This document shows positions 54,700-64,000 of a stretch of 64,000 nucleotides of DNA, piece by piece. The notes below the pieces were generated by a model that ran no database searches, was not told the DNA's origin, and was given only the letters and a program-made list of their open reading frames with translations. Origin of the DNA: Otatea glauca (taxonomy: Eukaryota; Streptophyta; Magnoliopsida; Poales; Poaceae). Location of the stretch: positions 27,720,176-27,784,175 of the forward strand of contig CM070723.1 in assembly GCA_036346275.1 (NCBI GenBank), read 5' to 3'. How positions within the stretch are numbered: position 1 is the first letter of the stretch; every line of letters begins with the position of its first letter. The position numbers and the translations under genes are program-made.

Positions 54700-57600
54700 A
54701 TGGCCGGCGTTGACGCGGCCAGGTACGCGCACAGCCCGGCGCACCACGCCGTGGCGACGCGGGACCACGCCGCCCTGCGCCGCGTGCTCGACGTGCTCCC
54801 GCGGGAGCGGAAGCCCGAGGAGATCCGGACGGAGGCGGACTCCGTTGCCGAGGAGGCGCGCGCGGACGCCGTCTCGGCCGTCGTCGACCGCCGCGACGTC
54901 CCCGGGCGCGAGACCCCGCTCCACCTCGCCGTCCGCCTCGGCGACGCCACGGCGGTCGAGATGCTCATGGCGGCGGGGGCCGACTGGAGCCTGCAGAATG
55001 AGCAGGGCTGGAGCGCGCTCCAGGAGGCCATCTGCGCGCGCGAGGAGGCGCTGGCCCGCGTCATCGTTCGCCACTACCAGCCCCTCGCCTGGGCCAAGTG
55101 GTGCCGCCGCCTGCCCCGCGTCGTCGCCGCTATGCGCCGGATGAGGGACTTCTACATGGAGATCACATTCCACTTCGAGAGCTCCGTCATACCCTTCATC
55201 TCCCGCATCGCGCCGTCCGACACCTACAGGGTGTGGAAGCGCGGCGCCAACCTCCGCGCTGACATGACGCTCGCTGGCTTCGATGGGTTCAAGATCCAGC
55301 GCTCTGACCAGACCATACTGTTTCTTGGGGAGGGGTCGGAGGACGGCAAGGTGCCTCCTGGGTCGCTATGCATGATTAACCACAAGGATAAGGAGGTGAT
55401 GAACGCGCTGGAGGGGGCTGGTGCGCCGGCCTCAGAGGCAGATGTCCAGCAGGAGGTCACTGCGATGTCACAGACGAATATCTTCCGTCCGGGGATTGAC
55501 GTTACTCAAGCGGTGCTGCTTCCACAGCTCACATGGCGGCGGCAGGAGAAGACAGAGGTGGTTGGCCCATGGAAGGCCAAGGTGTATGATATGCACCATG
55601 TGATGGTGAGTGTGAAGTCAAGGAGGGTCCCTGGTGCGATGACGGATGAGGAATTCTTTTCAGCTTGTAATGAGAATGATACTGAGAGTGAGGGATTTGA
55701 TGATGTTCTGTCTGAGGAGGAGAAGAAGCAGTTGGAAGCCGCGCTTAAGATGGATTCTTCAGATGCTGGTGCTGAAGGCCAGCCTGATGTGTTTGTAGGT
55801 CCTAGACATAGTTGCTTTGAGCCAAGGGAGAGGGAGATACCAATTGAGGACTCGAGCATTTCTGGAAATGGGGAGGGTAAGCATGACAAGAGGGGTTGGT
55901 TTAGTAATTGGGGGAAGAGGGGTCAGAGTAGCAAACAGGAGGGGGCGAAGAAAATGGCACCTCCAAGGAGTTCACTCTGTATAGATGAGAAGGTGAGTGA
56001 CCTCCTCATTGAATCTCCATCAAATGTACAAACTAGACCAGGAAGGCATTCAGTAGATGTAGTAAGAGGGGATGAGAACAGAAGGGGCAAGGAAAGGGAT
56101 TATCGGAAACCTGCTGCTTCTTTGGAGAGTGGGCATAGGCGCAAAGAAAGTAGCAAAGAAAGCGAGTATAAGAAAGGTCTAAGGCCTGTTCTTTGGCTTT
56201 CTCCTAACTTTCCGCTTCGGACTGAGGAGCTCTTGCCACTTCTTGATATTCTTGCAAACAAGGTCAAGGCAATCCGTCGTTTGAGGGATCTACTTACAAC
56301 AAAACTGCCCCCAGGAACCTTTCCAGTCAAGGTATGGGCCCAACATAACTGTTTTTTGATGCAATATCTTTGCGGCAATTTCTTTTTAGAGCAAGCGTAC
56401 TGTTTATTCTTGGTTGCTAAAGCTACAGTAATCGTGTGGTTGTTTGATTGCCAGTTGAATACTGTTTAGTCTTTAATATGTTTGGTTTTGGTTGTCAAAT
56501 TTGCAACCCTTCATGCTCTGTCACTTTGATATGATAGTTCAGAAAAATCACTGCCATATAAATCCATTACAGGTTGCATGGCTCAAGACATGCATATCTT
56601 ACAGCAATATTAGAGAACCACTTGACGGTAGCTAACATATTTACACACTTGTGTATCTTTTATCCACAGGTATACACCACTTTATACATTTTCTTTTTGT
56701 AATAAATTCAAAGTCCTTGTTTGTACATTGAGGCATTGATAACAACTTAATATCAAACAAAGTGATCATTTGGTGGTTTGAATAGATGCCACACCATGTA
56801 TGTAACATATCTATTTAACTCTGAAACGAATTGATTTAATTCCAAGAAAGGCCTTATGCATGAAATTCCCAAGAGAGACCTTATATATGTATCCCAAGAG
56901 AGTTCTTATTCCTGTTCCTCTTGTTTGTCTTTTCTTTCTTGATACTCATGTATCCTTCATTGTGAAAGAAAATAGTAAGTAATAACTATATGAGCCATAG
57001 CTCTTTTTGGATGAACATTGGACTGATAACCATGCAAACAAGCTCTCAGGTAATAGACTAGCATAAAGTAGGTAGCAAGGTCGATTTAATTGTGTCTGTT
57101 TTCTAGTTGCTTGCCATTCCTGACTTCAATGAATCATTATCTTATATCATAATATAAACCCCTTTTCTTTTGTTCTACTGAACATGTGAAGCAACTACCA
57201 GTTTGTCACTTGGAAGTCTAAGTATCAAATAGTTGGTTGTTTGTTTCCTTTTTCTGATAGCTGCAGACTATAACTGGACACATACTTATCACTGTTAGCT
57301 GATCAATGCATAACATTTGTTTTGCATTTTTCAGTTAAACAAAGGATGTTTTCTAATAGAAAAAAATGCACCTTGATTTTATTATTTCTATATGGATGTG
57401 TTTCATTTAGATCTGTTTTGAATTTTGGATGTGTTGATCAAAGAACTGAGAACATTTCTTCTATATACCAACGATGATTCAACCTGATTTTTGTTATTAT
57501 TATTGTTGTAATCATATTATGAATTTCATAGTTGGGTGATTTGAATGTCTGAGTGGACAGCATCCTGTGCAAGTTTTTCATCATTCTTAGGACTACAATA

Positions 57601-59834
57601 GCTGAAGGATACTGTAGTATTCTAATTTTATGCTATCATTTGATGTTATCCGTAAAAATGCCCTCAAATAGTACATACGTAGTTTAATTTCTCCTTGAAG
57701 TTTCCTCTCTTTTTTTCCGTATGGCTGTGATTCTCTTAGTGGTTTAGTGCGTATTTGATCAATGGGTGGTGCTTCTTAATTTGAGCTTTGTTTTCATCTC
57801 TCTGTAACTGATCCTATGTTATCCACATACTGAGGGTTGTTTATGCACTATCTACCTGTTTGTTTGAGGCTCAAAGTATTCTAATAATTCATGTAATAAA
57901 ACAGAAGCATACTGGCAAAAATTGGGTACCTTGTACAAATAATGAAATATACAACCCTATGCAGCATGCTAGTAACAACTTGATCTATTTATCCAATTAT
58001 ACAAATGAACTATAGTAACTTCACAAAACAGAAGCATATGTGCCAAAAATAAATTTCTTTATCTAACTTGGCACGAACACAAGAGCATACAGGCATACAG
58101 CATGCTAGGAAAAGCATGATCTATTTATCCAACTGTACAAATGAAGTATACTGCTGAAGAAAGTAATAATGTGGATGACTGATATTCATACCATCATAAG
58201 CATCTAAGCATCAGTGAATAGAACAAAAATTAATTCCTACTCGCCCATTCCACTGCAGGTTTTTCATCAATCAAAGGAAAGTTCTGTAGTTATAGGTGAA
58301 AGTTTAGAGTGTAATGCCATTGTTGAGGGCCATATTAAGTTCCTGTTCCTAAATTTTTTTTCCTGAGATTTAGTTTCAGTTCCAGTTTCAACATAAGAAT
58401 ACAATCTGTTTGAGAATCTAAATGTCTTTTGAAAGTATTACCTAGTACCTAATTAATATGATAATATCTGTAGCCAAAGACTTCCAACAAATTGGGTGAT
58501 CACAAGACAAACTTTCTGGCCATTGTAGGTTGTGTTTCATGTGATTCAAAACATTCTCAATCAATTAACTTGTTTGCTTGAAAGTTTTCTTAATACCTCT
58601 TGCTCTAGTGACCGACTGCAAAACCTAATAGAATAAAAAGTACCATGCTGCATGTACATATCATTATCTATTTACTTACATCTTTTGACAGCCTAGTGTG
58701 ATTAGGTTTGCTCTATCTGCATCTATATTTTATCTTTTTGGTTGTTAACCGTCTGACATGCCACTCATGAATCATGATATTGCTCTTTTAACCACTAAAC
58801 TTGGATGGGCACTTCAGGCTGGTAGTTGTAACTGTTCTAAGTCGCCTTGACTAGATAAGATCTCATAGAAGCAACTGATGCCTCGCTAAATAGAGTTTTG
58901 CCTCTTTTTGATCCATTTTTATTGTGTAAGGTTTGTCAGAACTAACTATTTTATATTCTGCTGTGAATTTATATCTGTATTGCTGATTTTATCAAATCTG
59001 TTCCCCAAGATTGGATGCCTCAGCACTCACCATTTTCTTGTGCTAGATTGTCAGATTCATAGTTCTTTTGGATATATTGTAGTTTCATGATCTGATAGAT
59101 TCATATTTCCGACCAAAAGAGCACCATAAATCAACTTTATAAATCTATGTGTAGAATGTCAGTCAGTAGTTCTTTTGGATTTATTTTTCCAGTGAAGTAT
59201 GCATTCAACAATCACCATCTATGTTTGACTCAATAGTCAATAGGATATGTTATCTAATAGTGTTGATGATAGCACTTCTATTGCCAGATGCAATGCCGAT
59301 AGTAGGTAGGTAACGAATGATGGAAAGAGTAGTGTTCGGCAAAATTGTTAAATTAAATCAGTTATCTTATTTGCCATAGATGCCTATGAATATTGATTTA
59401 ACAGTTTAAATGTTCTGCCTGTTGTTGCTCTTTGTTGAATTAGTATTGTTTGTTTGATTGTGTGGTGAATCGGCTATTCATTAACAAGTTATTTTTTTCA
59501 GGTTGCCATTCCAGTTGTACCTACAATCAGAGTGCTTGTGACATTCACAAAGTTTGAAGAGCTGCAGCCATTAGAGGAGTTCACCACGCCTCCTTCCAGC
59601 CCTGACAATAGCAAGAGCCCAGCAGCAGAGTCGTCTTCAAGTTCCTGGATTCAGTGGATCAAGGCTCCTTACCGCCAGAACTTCTCGACAACGCCAGGTC
59701 CTAGCAGCCGTGTGGAGGACATCCAGGACCCATTTGTCATCCCTGCTGATTACGTGTGGACGACACCCGAAGAGAAGAAAAAGAAGACAATAGAAAACAA
59801 GAACAAGTCAAAGAAAGGCAGAAACGTGACATAG
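54700..59834 (+). CDS. Ankyrin-repeat / GPCR-chaperone-domain protein, ANKRD13 family (2 exons)
   Basis: Exon 1 is 54700-56331 (544 codons), the intron is 56332-59501 (GTATGG...TTTCAG, phase 0) and exon 2 is 59502-59834 (110 codons and TAG), giving 654 aa. The start is ATG 54700 (MAGVDAARYAHSPAHHAV). The open frame continues upstream only through non-ATG codons, and MAG.D..(K/R)Y.HSP is the plant family's usual start. Ankyrin repeats lie at about residues 5-35 and 68-125 (ETPLHLAVRLGD, GADWSLQNEQGWSALQEAI). The GPCR-chaperone domain runs from about 130 to 585: DFYMEITFHFESSVIPFI, WKRGANLRADMTLAGFDG, then PVLWLSPNFPLRTEELLPLLDIL. An acidic helix SEEEKKQLEAAL lies at 338. A Lys-rich tail ends the protein. 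Animal ANKRD13C is an ER-associated GPCR chaperone; the plant role is not established. No signal peptide or membrane span. GC-rich 5' end. Confidence 0.93.
57899..58162. repeat. Local tandem duplication in the ankyrin gene intron
   Basis: About 130 bp repeated: ACAGAAGCAT at 57901 and 58028, CAGCATGCTAG at 57962 and 58098, and TGATCTATTTATCCAA in both. Two diverged units side by side. Confidence 0.75.
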
Positions 59835-60130
59835 ATAGATAGCATTGGTGGTTTGAGATATGTTGCGGACGACCCAGAAATCATTAAAAAGAGCAATACT
59901 CAGTGATATCCTCTGATCTAACAGGAAGGATGAGTGGGAGATTTGAAGATTTCGACGGGCTTTAGGTGACCGATGTCGAATGTCAAGAAACAACTGCTTG
60001 TCTTGTTTGGATGTGACAAAAAGATTTGTTGGTAACATTCTTTCGTTTAACCCTAATCATTGCAATCCAATTTACTATTGCTGCAACCGCTGGTAGATTT
60101 TAACCGAGGTGGTTTCTGATATTGCTGCTG
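59835..60130 (+). other. 3' untranslated region and flank of the ankyrin gene
   Basis: Follows the stop. No clear AATAAA signal; polyadenylation probably occurs within about 250 bp, before the inverted-repeat element. Confidence 0.5.
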
Positions 60131-60132
60131 GA

Positions 60133-61126
60133 GGGAATTCTTTATTTGCCATTGAATTTGTCCGGTTCTTTGATGTGCCACTAAAAAATTTGTATTTCCT
60201 TCTACCACTGGAATTCAATTTTCATCCCTTTCTATGTCACTGCTGTCCATCTCAATTAAACAAACTGCTAATTTAGTCACGAAAAGACCAAAATACCCTT
60301 CTTCCTCAAGGTGGGGAGGAAGATGCTTGGAGGTAGGGGAGAAGCACCGGATCTGGAGCTTGTAGGTGAGGAAGAACTCGGTCGTCGCGTCCTCCCCAGC
60401 TCCCTCTGATGTTTCCGTCCTCGTGGCTAGCCTTCGGCTCCCCAGCTCTTGTTGCTGTTGTCGCCTTGTTCTCCGTGGCTAGCCATTGCCCTCCCTAGCT
60501 CTTGCTGCTGCTGCCCTCAACTCTCGCCGGCAGTGCCACCCTCCTTAACTCTCGTCAGCATTGCCACCCTCCTCTGCAGCCAGCTCCCGCTACCCACTTC
60601 CATGGCTCACTGTCGCCCTTCCTCAGCTCTTGCCGCCACTACCTTTGGCCCACCGCTGACTTCTCACCTCCTGCTGCCGCCCATCACAGACTCCTGACCT
60701 CCTACTGCCGCCCTCCTTTAGCTCCAGTCACCGCCGCTACTGCCCTCCACCTAGCACCCGGTGGTCTCCTCCCCATCACCCGCCACCGCCCTCCCAAGCT
60801 CCCGTTAGCGAATCCACCTACCTCCGCAATGAAGCCGAACCACATGTATAAACAAGACGATAAGAAAGTGGATTTTCATTTTTTTTCATTGAATGTAAGA
60901 TTCCTTTCATAGAACTTAAGATGACAAGTAGGTCTCAGGGGCAATACGAGCATTTGGATTAAAATCTAACACCTTTTTGGGTTTTAACGCTAGCTAAATC
61001 TAACGGAGGTACAGGCAGTGGCATAAAAAGAATGAAAATTGAATTCAAGTGGAATAGAAGGAAAAGCAAATTTTTGAGTGGCATATCAGCAACCGATTAC
61101 TTTCCGGTGACAAATAAAGAATTTCC
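60133..61126. mobile_element. MULE-like element with long inverted repeats and a GC-rich interior
   Basis: About 120 bp at the left (GGGAATTCTTTATTTGCCA..., TGTGCCACTAAAAAATTTG, GGAATTCAATTTTCATCCC) is inverted at the right (GGGTTTTAACGC side to CAAATAAAGAATTTCC at 61126). The interior 60340-60840 is strongly GC/CT-rich, with imperfect repeats of CCCTCC-TTAACTCTCG-CAGCATTGCCACC type. It resembles acquired coding DNA, but no known domain is readable. Long inverted repeats around a GC-rich load suit a Mutator-like or Pack-MULE element. A 9-bp target duplication could not be established, so the exact ends are uncertain. Confidence 0.6.
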
Positions 61127-62408
61127 TGTCGCTCATGTTGCTGTCAGCATCTTGCATTTTTCACCATGCCAACCTTAACTGCCATGTTTCTGCATGTTGG
61201 GATTGTACGAATTTTGCGATGGGAGAAGTGCACACAGTTCATAAAACTGATCTATACAATGGAGTAAACCCTTTGGCCTTATATTGGTGCACAATGCACG
61301 ACTAAAGCACATCTAAACTAACATAAATTTACCTTCTAAACGTGCACAACTTGGACTCTAAGAGATAGAAAGAGATTACAACTTTAGAAATTCAAATTCG
61401 GTCAACCAGTAGACTGAAACTTGTAGGCTAGATTAAACATAGAAGGAAGCAAAATTAGAAGGTTTCACTATGGAAAGATACGAAGATAGTCTCGTAAGAT
61501 TTTAAGAAAGTACAAGAACGTCAAAATCCAAGCTCGGATGTGAAAGTTATGAATTTTTTAAGTATGTGCTGTCAATCCGAATTGATTTCTTTCTTTCTTT
61601 TTTTCCAAACTGAATTGGACTCTTTCCTTACTTCTCTACCACGACTTGGGCTGTCATTTTCTCTTCCCAAATCAGGTGCAAGCCCACATACCCTCCATCC
61701 ATATGGCCCATGTGGCCTTTGCTCATATGACCATGCCCTTGGTTGTCCAATACGTTCACAATGTCTTGCCCTATGCGGCCTTGTCCTTGTCGAGCCCATG
61801 CATCCATAGGTAGCACATGTGTTGTCTCCATATCATTTACGTATTGCCAGCATAATATACTTGTCATGTTTTATGTTTCCAACGATTCTCCCTTGGCCTT
61901 CCTCCCTCACCTCCCCCTTGGCCACATACATGATTTGTTCTTTCTTGCTCAAAACAACACCACTGTGTTCTTTGATCTTGATTTGCATGTAAGAAAGATA
62001 ATTCAATGTGGTGCTGACAAGTGGTGCCATATCACACCCCAACATGAGGATACTATAGCAACAGTACCGTCATACAAAGTACCATTAGTACTATGAGATT
62101 ACATACACTTTCCTAGAAGTAGAGAAACATGACGATCTCTTGATGAAGAATCATCATATCTTTCCCAATAGGACATAGGCAATGCTCGAAGTGCATGCCA
62201 ATGTTTAGCAGGCTAGCAACAGAAAAGGCCAAAGGCATTAAGAGGGAAAATAGAAGAATGGCACAATACAGAAAGGGAAGAGGCAAGCCCTAATAGAGAG
62301 GTAAAAGTAAAGGGTTAGGGAGTTTCTAGAAGCAAGACTCGATCAAAAAGGATGCTTACCGTACACAACCCTACTTTAGGTATAGATGCACTGGCCATTG
62401 GTCGCGCA
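61127..62408. other. Unclassified repeat-like region
   Basis: Frames at 61540-61809, 61628-61867 (minus) and 61743-62096 overlap each other. They contain His/Gly/Met-rich peptides (minus: GQGRIGQDIVNVLDNQGHGH) but no domain I recognise. A minus-strand retroelement remnant is possible, but there is no LTR or RT evidence. Confidence 0.35.
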
Positions 62409-62985
62409 ATTTGTCGAGACCTAAATATGTAAATTCGGACTGTCTATGTATACCACCACACTAGTCCAGGATCGTGCTAGTGCACATAGTGGCAACATAG
62501 ATAAAATATCACAATCATACACAACGAAAACATAATAAAGACTCTATTTATTGAGTATAAGATAATTGATTGACCTTATGATTGACTTTACATTATTAGA
62601 CCACACAGGCTTAAACTCTGATAAATAAAACAACAGTGAAACTTAAACTTCGTAGATAACCCATCAATATGCTACAGGGAACTCACAAGGTTCGCCCCTA
62701 GAAACTTGCCTCCTCCTGGTACTCCTCCTCCAGAGCAGATGTAGACTCATTTTCAAATGATGATTTTGTTGTGGCAAGGGTGAGTACATAAAGCACTCAA
62801 TAAGTTGTGTATAGAATGCAAGTCTAATATAACTATATGCAATGCTTATTCCAAATGAATGACTATCATAGTTATTTTGCGATAAAGCAGCATTTACAAT
62901 TAAATACAATGCATAGATTGAAATGACAGTAAAACAAATATGATTAATAAGTAATTTTATGCATTTCTCAAGAATAAACTGGCAC
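62409..62985 (+). repeat. Dispersed repeat, copy 2
   Basis: Counterpart of 31440-31995, same orientation, clearly diverged and with small indels. The acidic peptide on the minus strand is kept but followed by a stop. Confidence 0.7.
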
Positions 62986-63266
62986 ATTGCCATCCATGGT
63001 CAATTTCTAATATTTCTGATAGTACACATCCTCCCTTCTCAAGATTTACTGATGTGCACTAGGGTTGTCCCGACCTTCTGATGAGAACGATACAATGAAC
63101 CACAAGATCAGCGACCAAACAATCACAACGTCACCACACGAGGCGAACAACCGAATCAAAGACCCGATCGATCCTTGAACCTGCTGCAACCAAGAACATG
63201 CAAGAACAAGGTGATAGAAATTTCAATCCAATAATCTCAACGAAAAACAAGGTGAGGTTCTGTTTC

Positions 63267-64000
63267 TCAACTCGGGTGGTCTAGTTGACACACACAAGAT
63301 TGAGGAGGGACGCACACGGGGTCTACCAAAACACAACAAAACCTAAAAAATGAAGAACAGGGGTGCGAACCAATATAAAGGCGTACCCACCCAAGGGGGG
63401 GCGCCCAAGAGGGGTGCGGCAGCCAGGAGAGGGGCGCCGGCCAAAGGAGGGGTGGAACCCTAAAAGTACATGGGCCTTGGGCCCAAAAGAAAGGTGGCGC
63501 AGCTCTTGGAATTTCTGTCTCGTGAGATTGTTCTGTGATTTTCCTTCGCTTCAGGATGAATTTGGCCTCGGGATCAGATCCATTGGAAAGATTATCTCGA
63601 TACCTTTCAAACGAGTTGTCGAACATCGAAAACGGAGTTCGGATGTGGTTGTGGCGTCCGTTTGAAGTACTGTTGCTCCTGGATGGCCGAACCGGACTCG
63701 GCGACGAATTGGGCTTTATCTTGGACCTTCCTTGGCGCGTGGGCTGTCCTCGGTGGATGTTCTTGACGTGCTGGTCCAAAAAAGGTGGATGGAAAGGACT
63801 TGCTTCTGGATTAAGCCCTCTAGACGTCGTAGACGAAGTAGCGGTCGTAGAGGAAGAAGGGGCAGCGGTTGTATCCTTCGTTGGGATGTCCTCATCATCC
63901 TCCCCTTCTTTAATTGGAGTCGTCCTCAACTCCATCTCATTATCCTTCAAAGTATTAGTAATAACAGAAGACAAAGCAACAGAGAATGGCAATGGTTCTA
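63267..64000 (-). CDS. Unclassified open frame running off the right edge
   Basis: A minus-strand frame of 241 codons (63992-63267) that may begin outside the window. The first third is acidic and then Ser/Thr-rich (PIKEGEDDEDIPTKD, SSSTTATSSTTS). The middle is basic (TRQGRSKIKPNSSPSPVRPSRS) and the end is Trp/Pro/Cys-rich. No domain is recognised. The nearby DNA phrase about a 'CCATTGGAAAGATTATCTCG' type segment recalls leader or LTR-proximal sequence of grass gypsy elements, so a retroelement origin is more likely than a host gene. 62986-63266 to its left shows nothing recognisable. Confidence 0.3.
   Translation of the reverse strand, partial: EPLPFSVALSSVITNTLKDNEMELRTTPIKEGEDDEDIPTKDTTAAPSSSTTATSSTTSRGLNPEASPFHPPFLDQHVKNIHRGQPTRQGRSKIKPNSSPSPVRPSRSNSTSNGRHNHIRTPFSMFDNSFERYRDNLSNGSDPEAKFILKRRKITEQSHETEIPRAAPPFFWAQGPCTFRVPPLLWPAPLSWLPHPSWAPPLGWVRLYIGSHPCSSFFRFCCVLVDPVCVPPQSCVCQLDHPS

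Noticed and set aside
54602..55144. Alternative-frame Arg/Pro-rich frame and minus-strand frames (54364-55173, 54594-55064) over the ankyrin exon
   Set aside because: GC-rich third positions leave other frames open. Their compositions are low in complexity, and the ankyrin frame has conserved motifs and a good splice junction.
1..64000. tRNA, rRNA, CRISPR or bacterial operon structure
   Set aside because: No cloverleaf, spacer-repeat array or Shine-Dalgarno-led gene cluster was seen. The DNA is plant nuclear.

Overview
This window is nuclear DNA of a flowering plant, most likely a grass (Poaceae). Three things point that way: Tourist-like and Stowaway-like MITEs, Ty1/copia and Tat-type Ty3/gypsy LTR retrotransposons nested in one another, and one host gene whose coding sequence is very GC-rich at its 5' end and falls towards AT downstream, as is usual in grasses. 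I saw no tRNA, rRNA or CRISPR array and nothing bacterial or organellar. Only one gene looks intact and host-encoded.

Layout. (1) 1-30958 is a nest of retrotransposons four levels deep. A decayed SIRE/Maximus-like Ty1/copia element (copia-1; 1-2516, resuming at 29603 and fading by about 30958) was split by a large, non-coding LTR element on the minus strand (2517-29602). That element carries a solo LTR (5139-6510, target duplication CAAAC) and a Tourist-like MITE (8410-8639). A complete Ty1/copia element (copia-2, 12330-29494, target duplication GCAGC) then landed in its 5' LTR. The solo LTR belongs to the copia-2 family. A Tat-clade Ty3/gypsy element (about 15580-24672, minus strand) sits in the gag gene of copia-2 and has lost its distal LTR. 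(2) 30959-35986 is AT-rich intergenic DNA with one copy of a dispersed repeat and a Stowaway MITE. (3) 35987-47804 is a second Tat-type Ty3/gypsy element with both LTRs and a GATCC target duplication. Its gag-pol runs on the minus strand. On the plus strand it carries an antisense, intron-containing gene for a plant-mobile-domain protein, with its own TATA box. A 230-bp MITE interrupts its integrase. (4) 47805-53830 holds a 601-bp non-autonomous hAT element with a perfect 8-bp target duplication, an L1-type LINE endonuclease fragment, and a multi-exon hAT transposase pseudogene. (5) 54451-59834 is the host gene: an ankyrin-repeat/GPCR-chaperone-domain protein of the ANKRD13 family, 654 aa in two exons. 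(6) 59835-64000 holds a MULE-like element with long inverted repeats and a GC-rich load, the second dispersed-repeat copy, and an unclassified open frame running off the right edge.

The retroelement genes share one plan: gag and protease supply the particle, reverse transcriptase/RNase H copies the RNA, and integrase inserts it. All are damaged by stops and frameshifts here. The best candidate for an unusual system is the antisense plant-mobile-domain gene of the second Tat element, together with that element's striking excess of the word GCCGAT/ATCGGC in LTRs, coding DNA of both strands and spacers.
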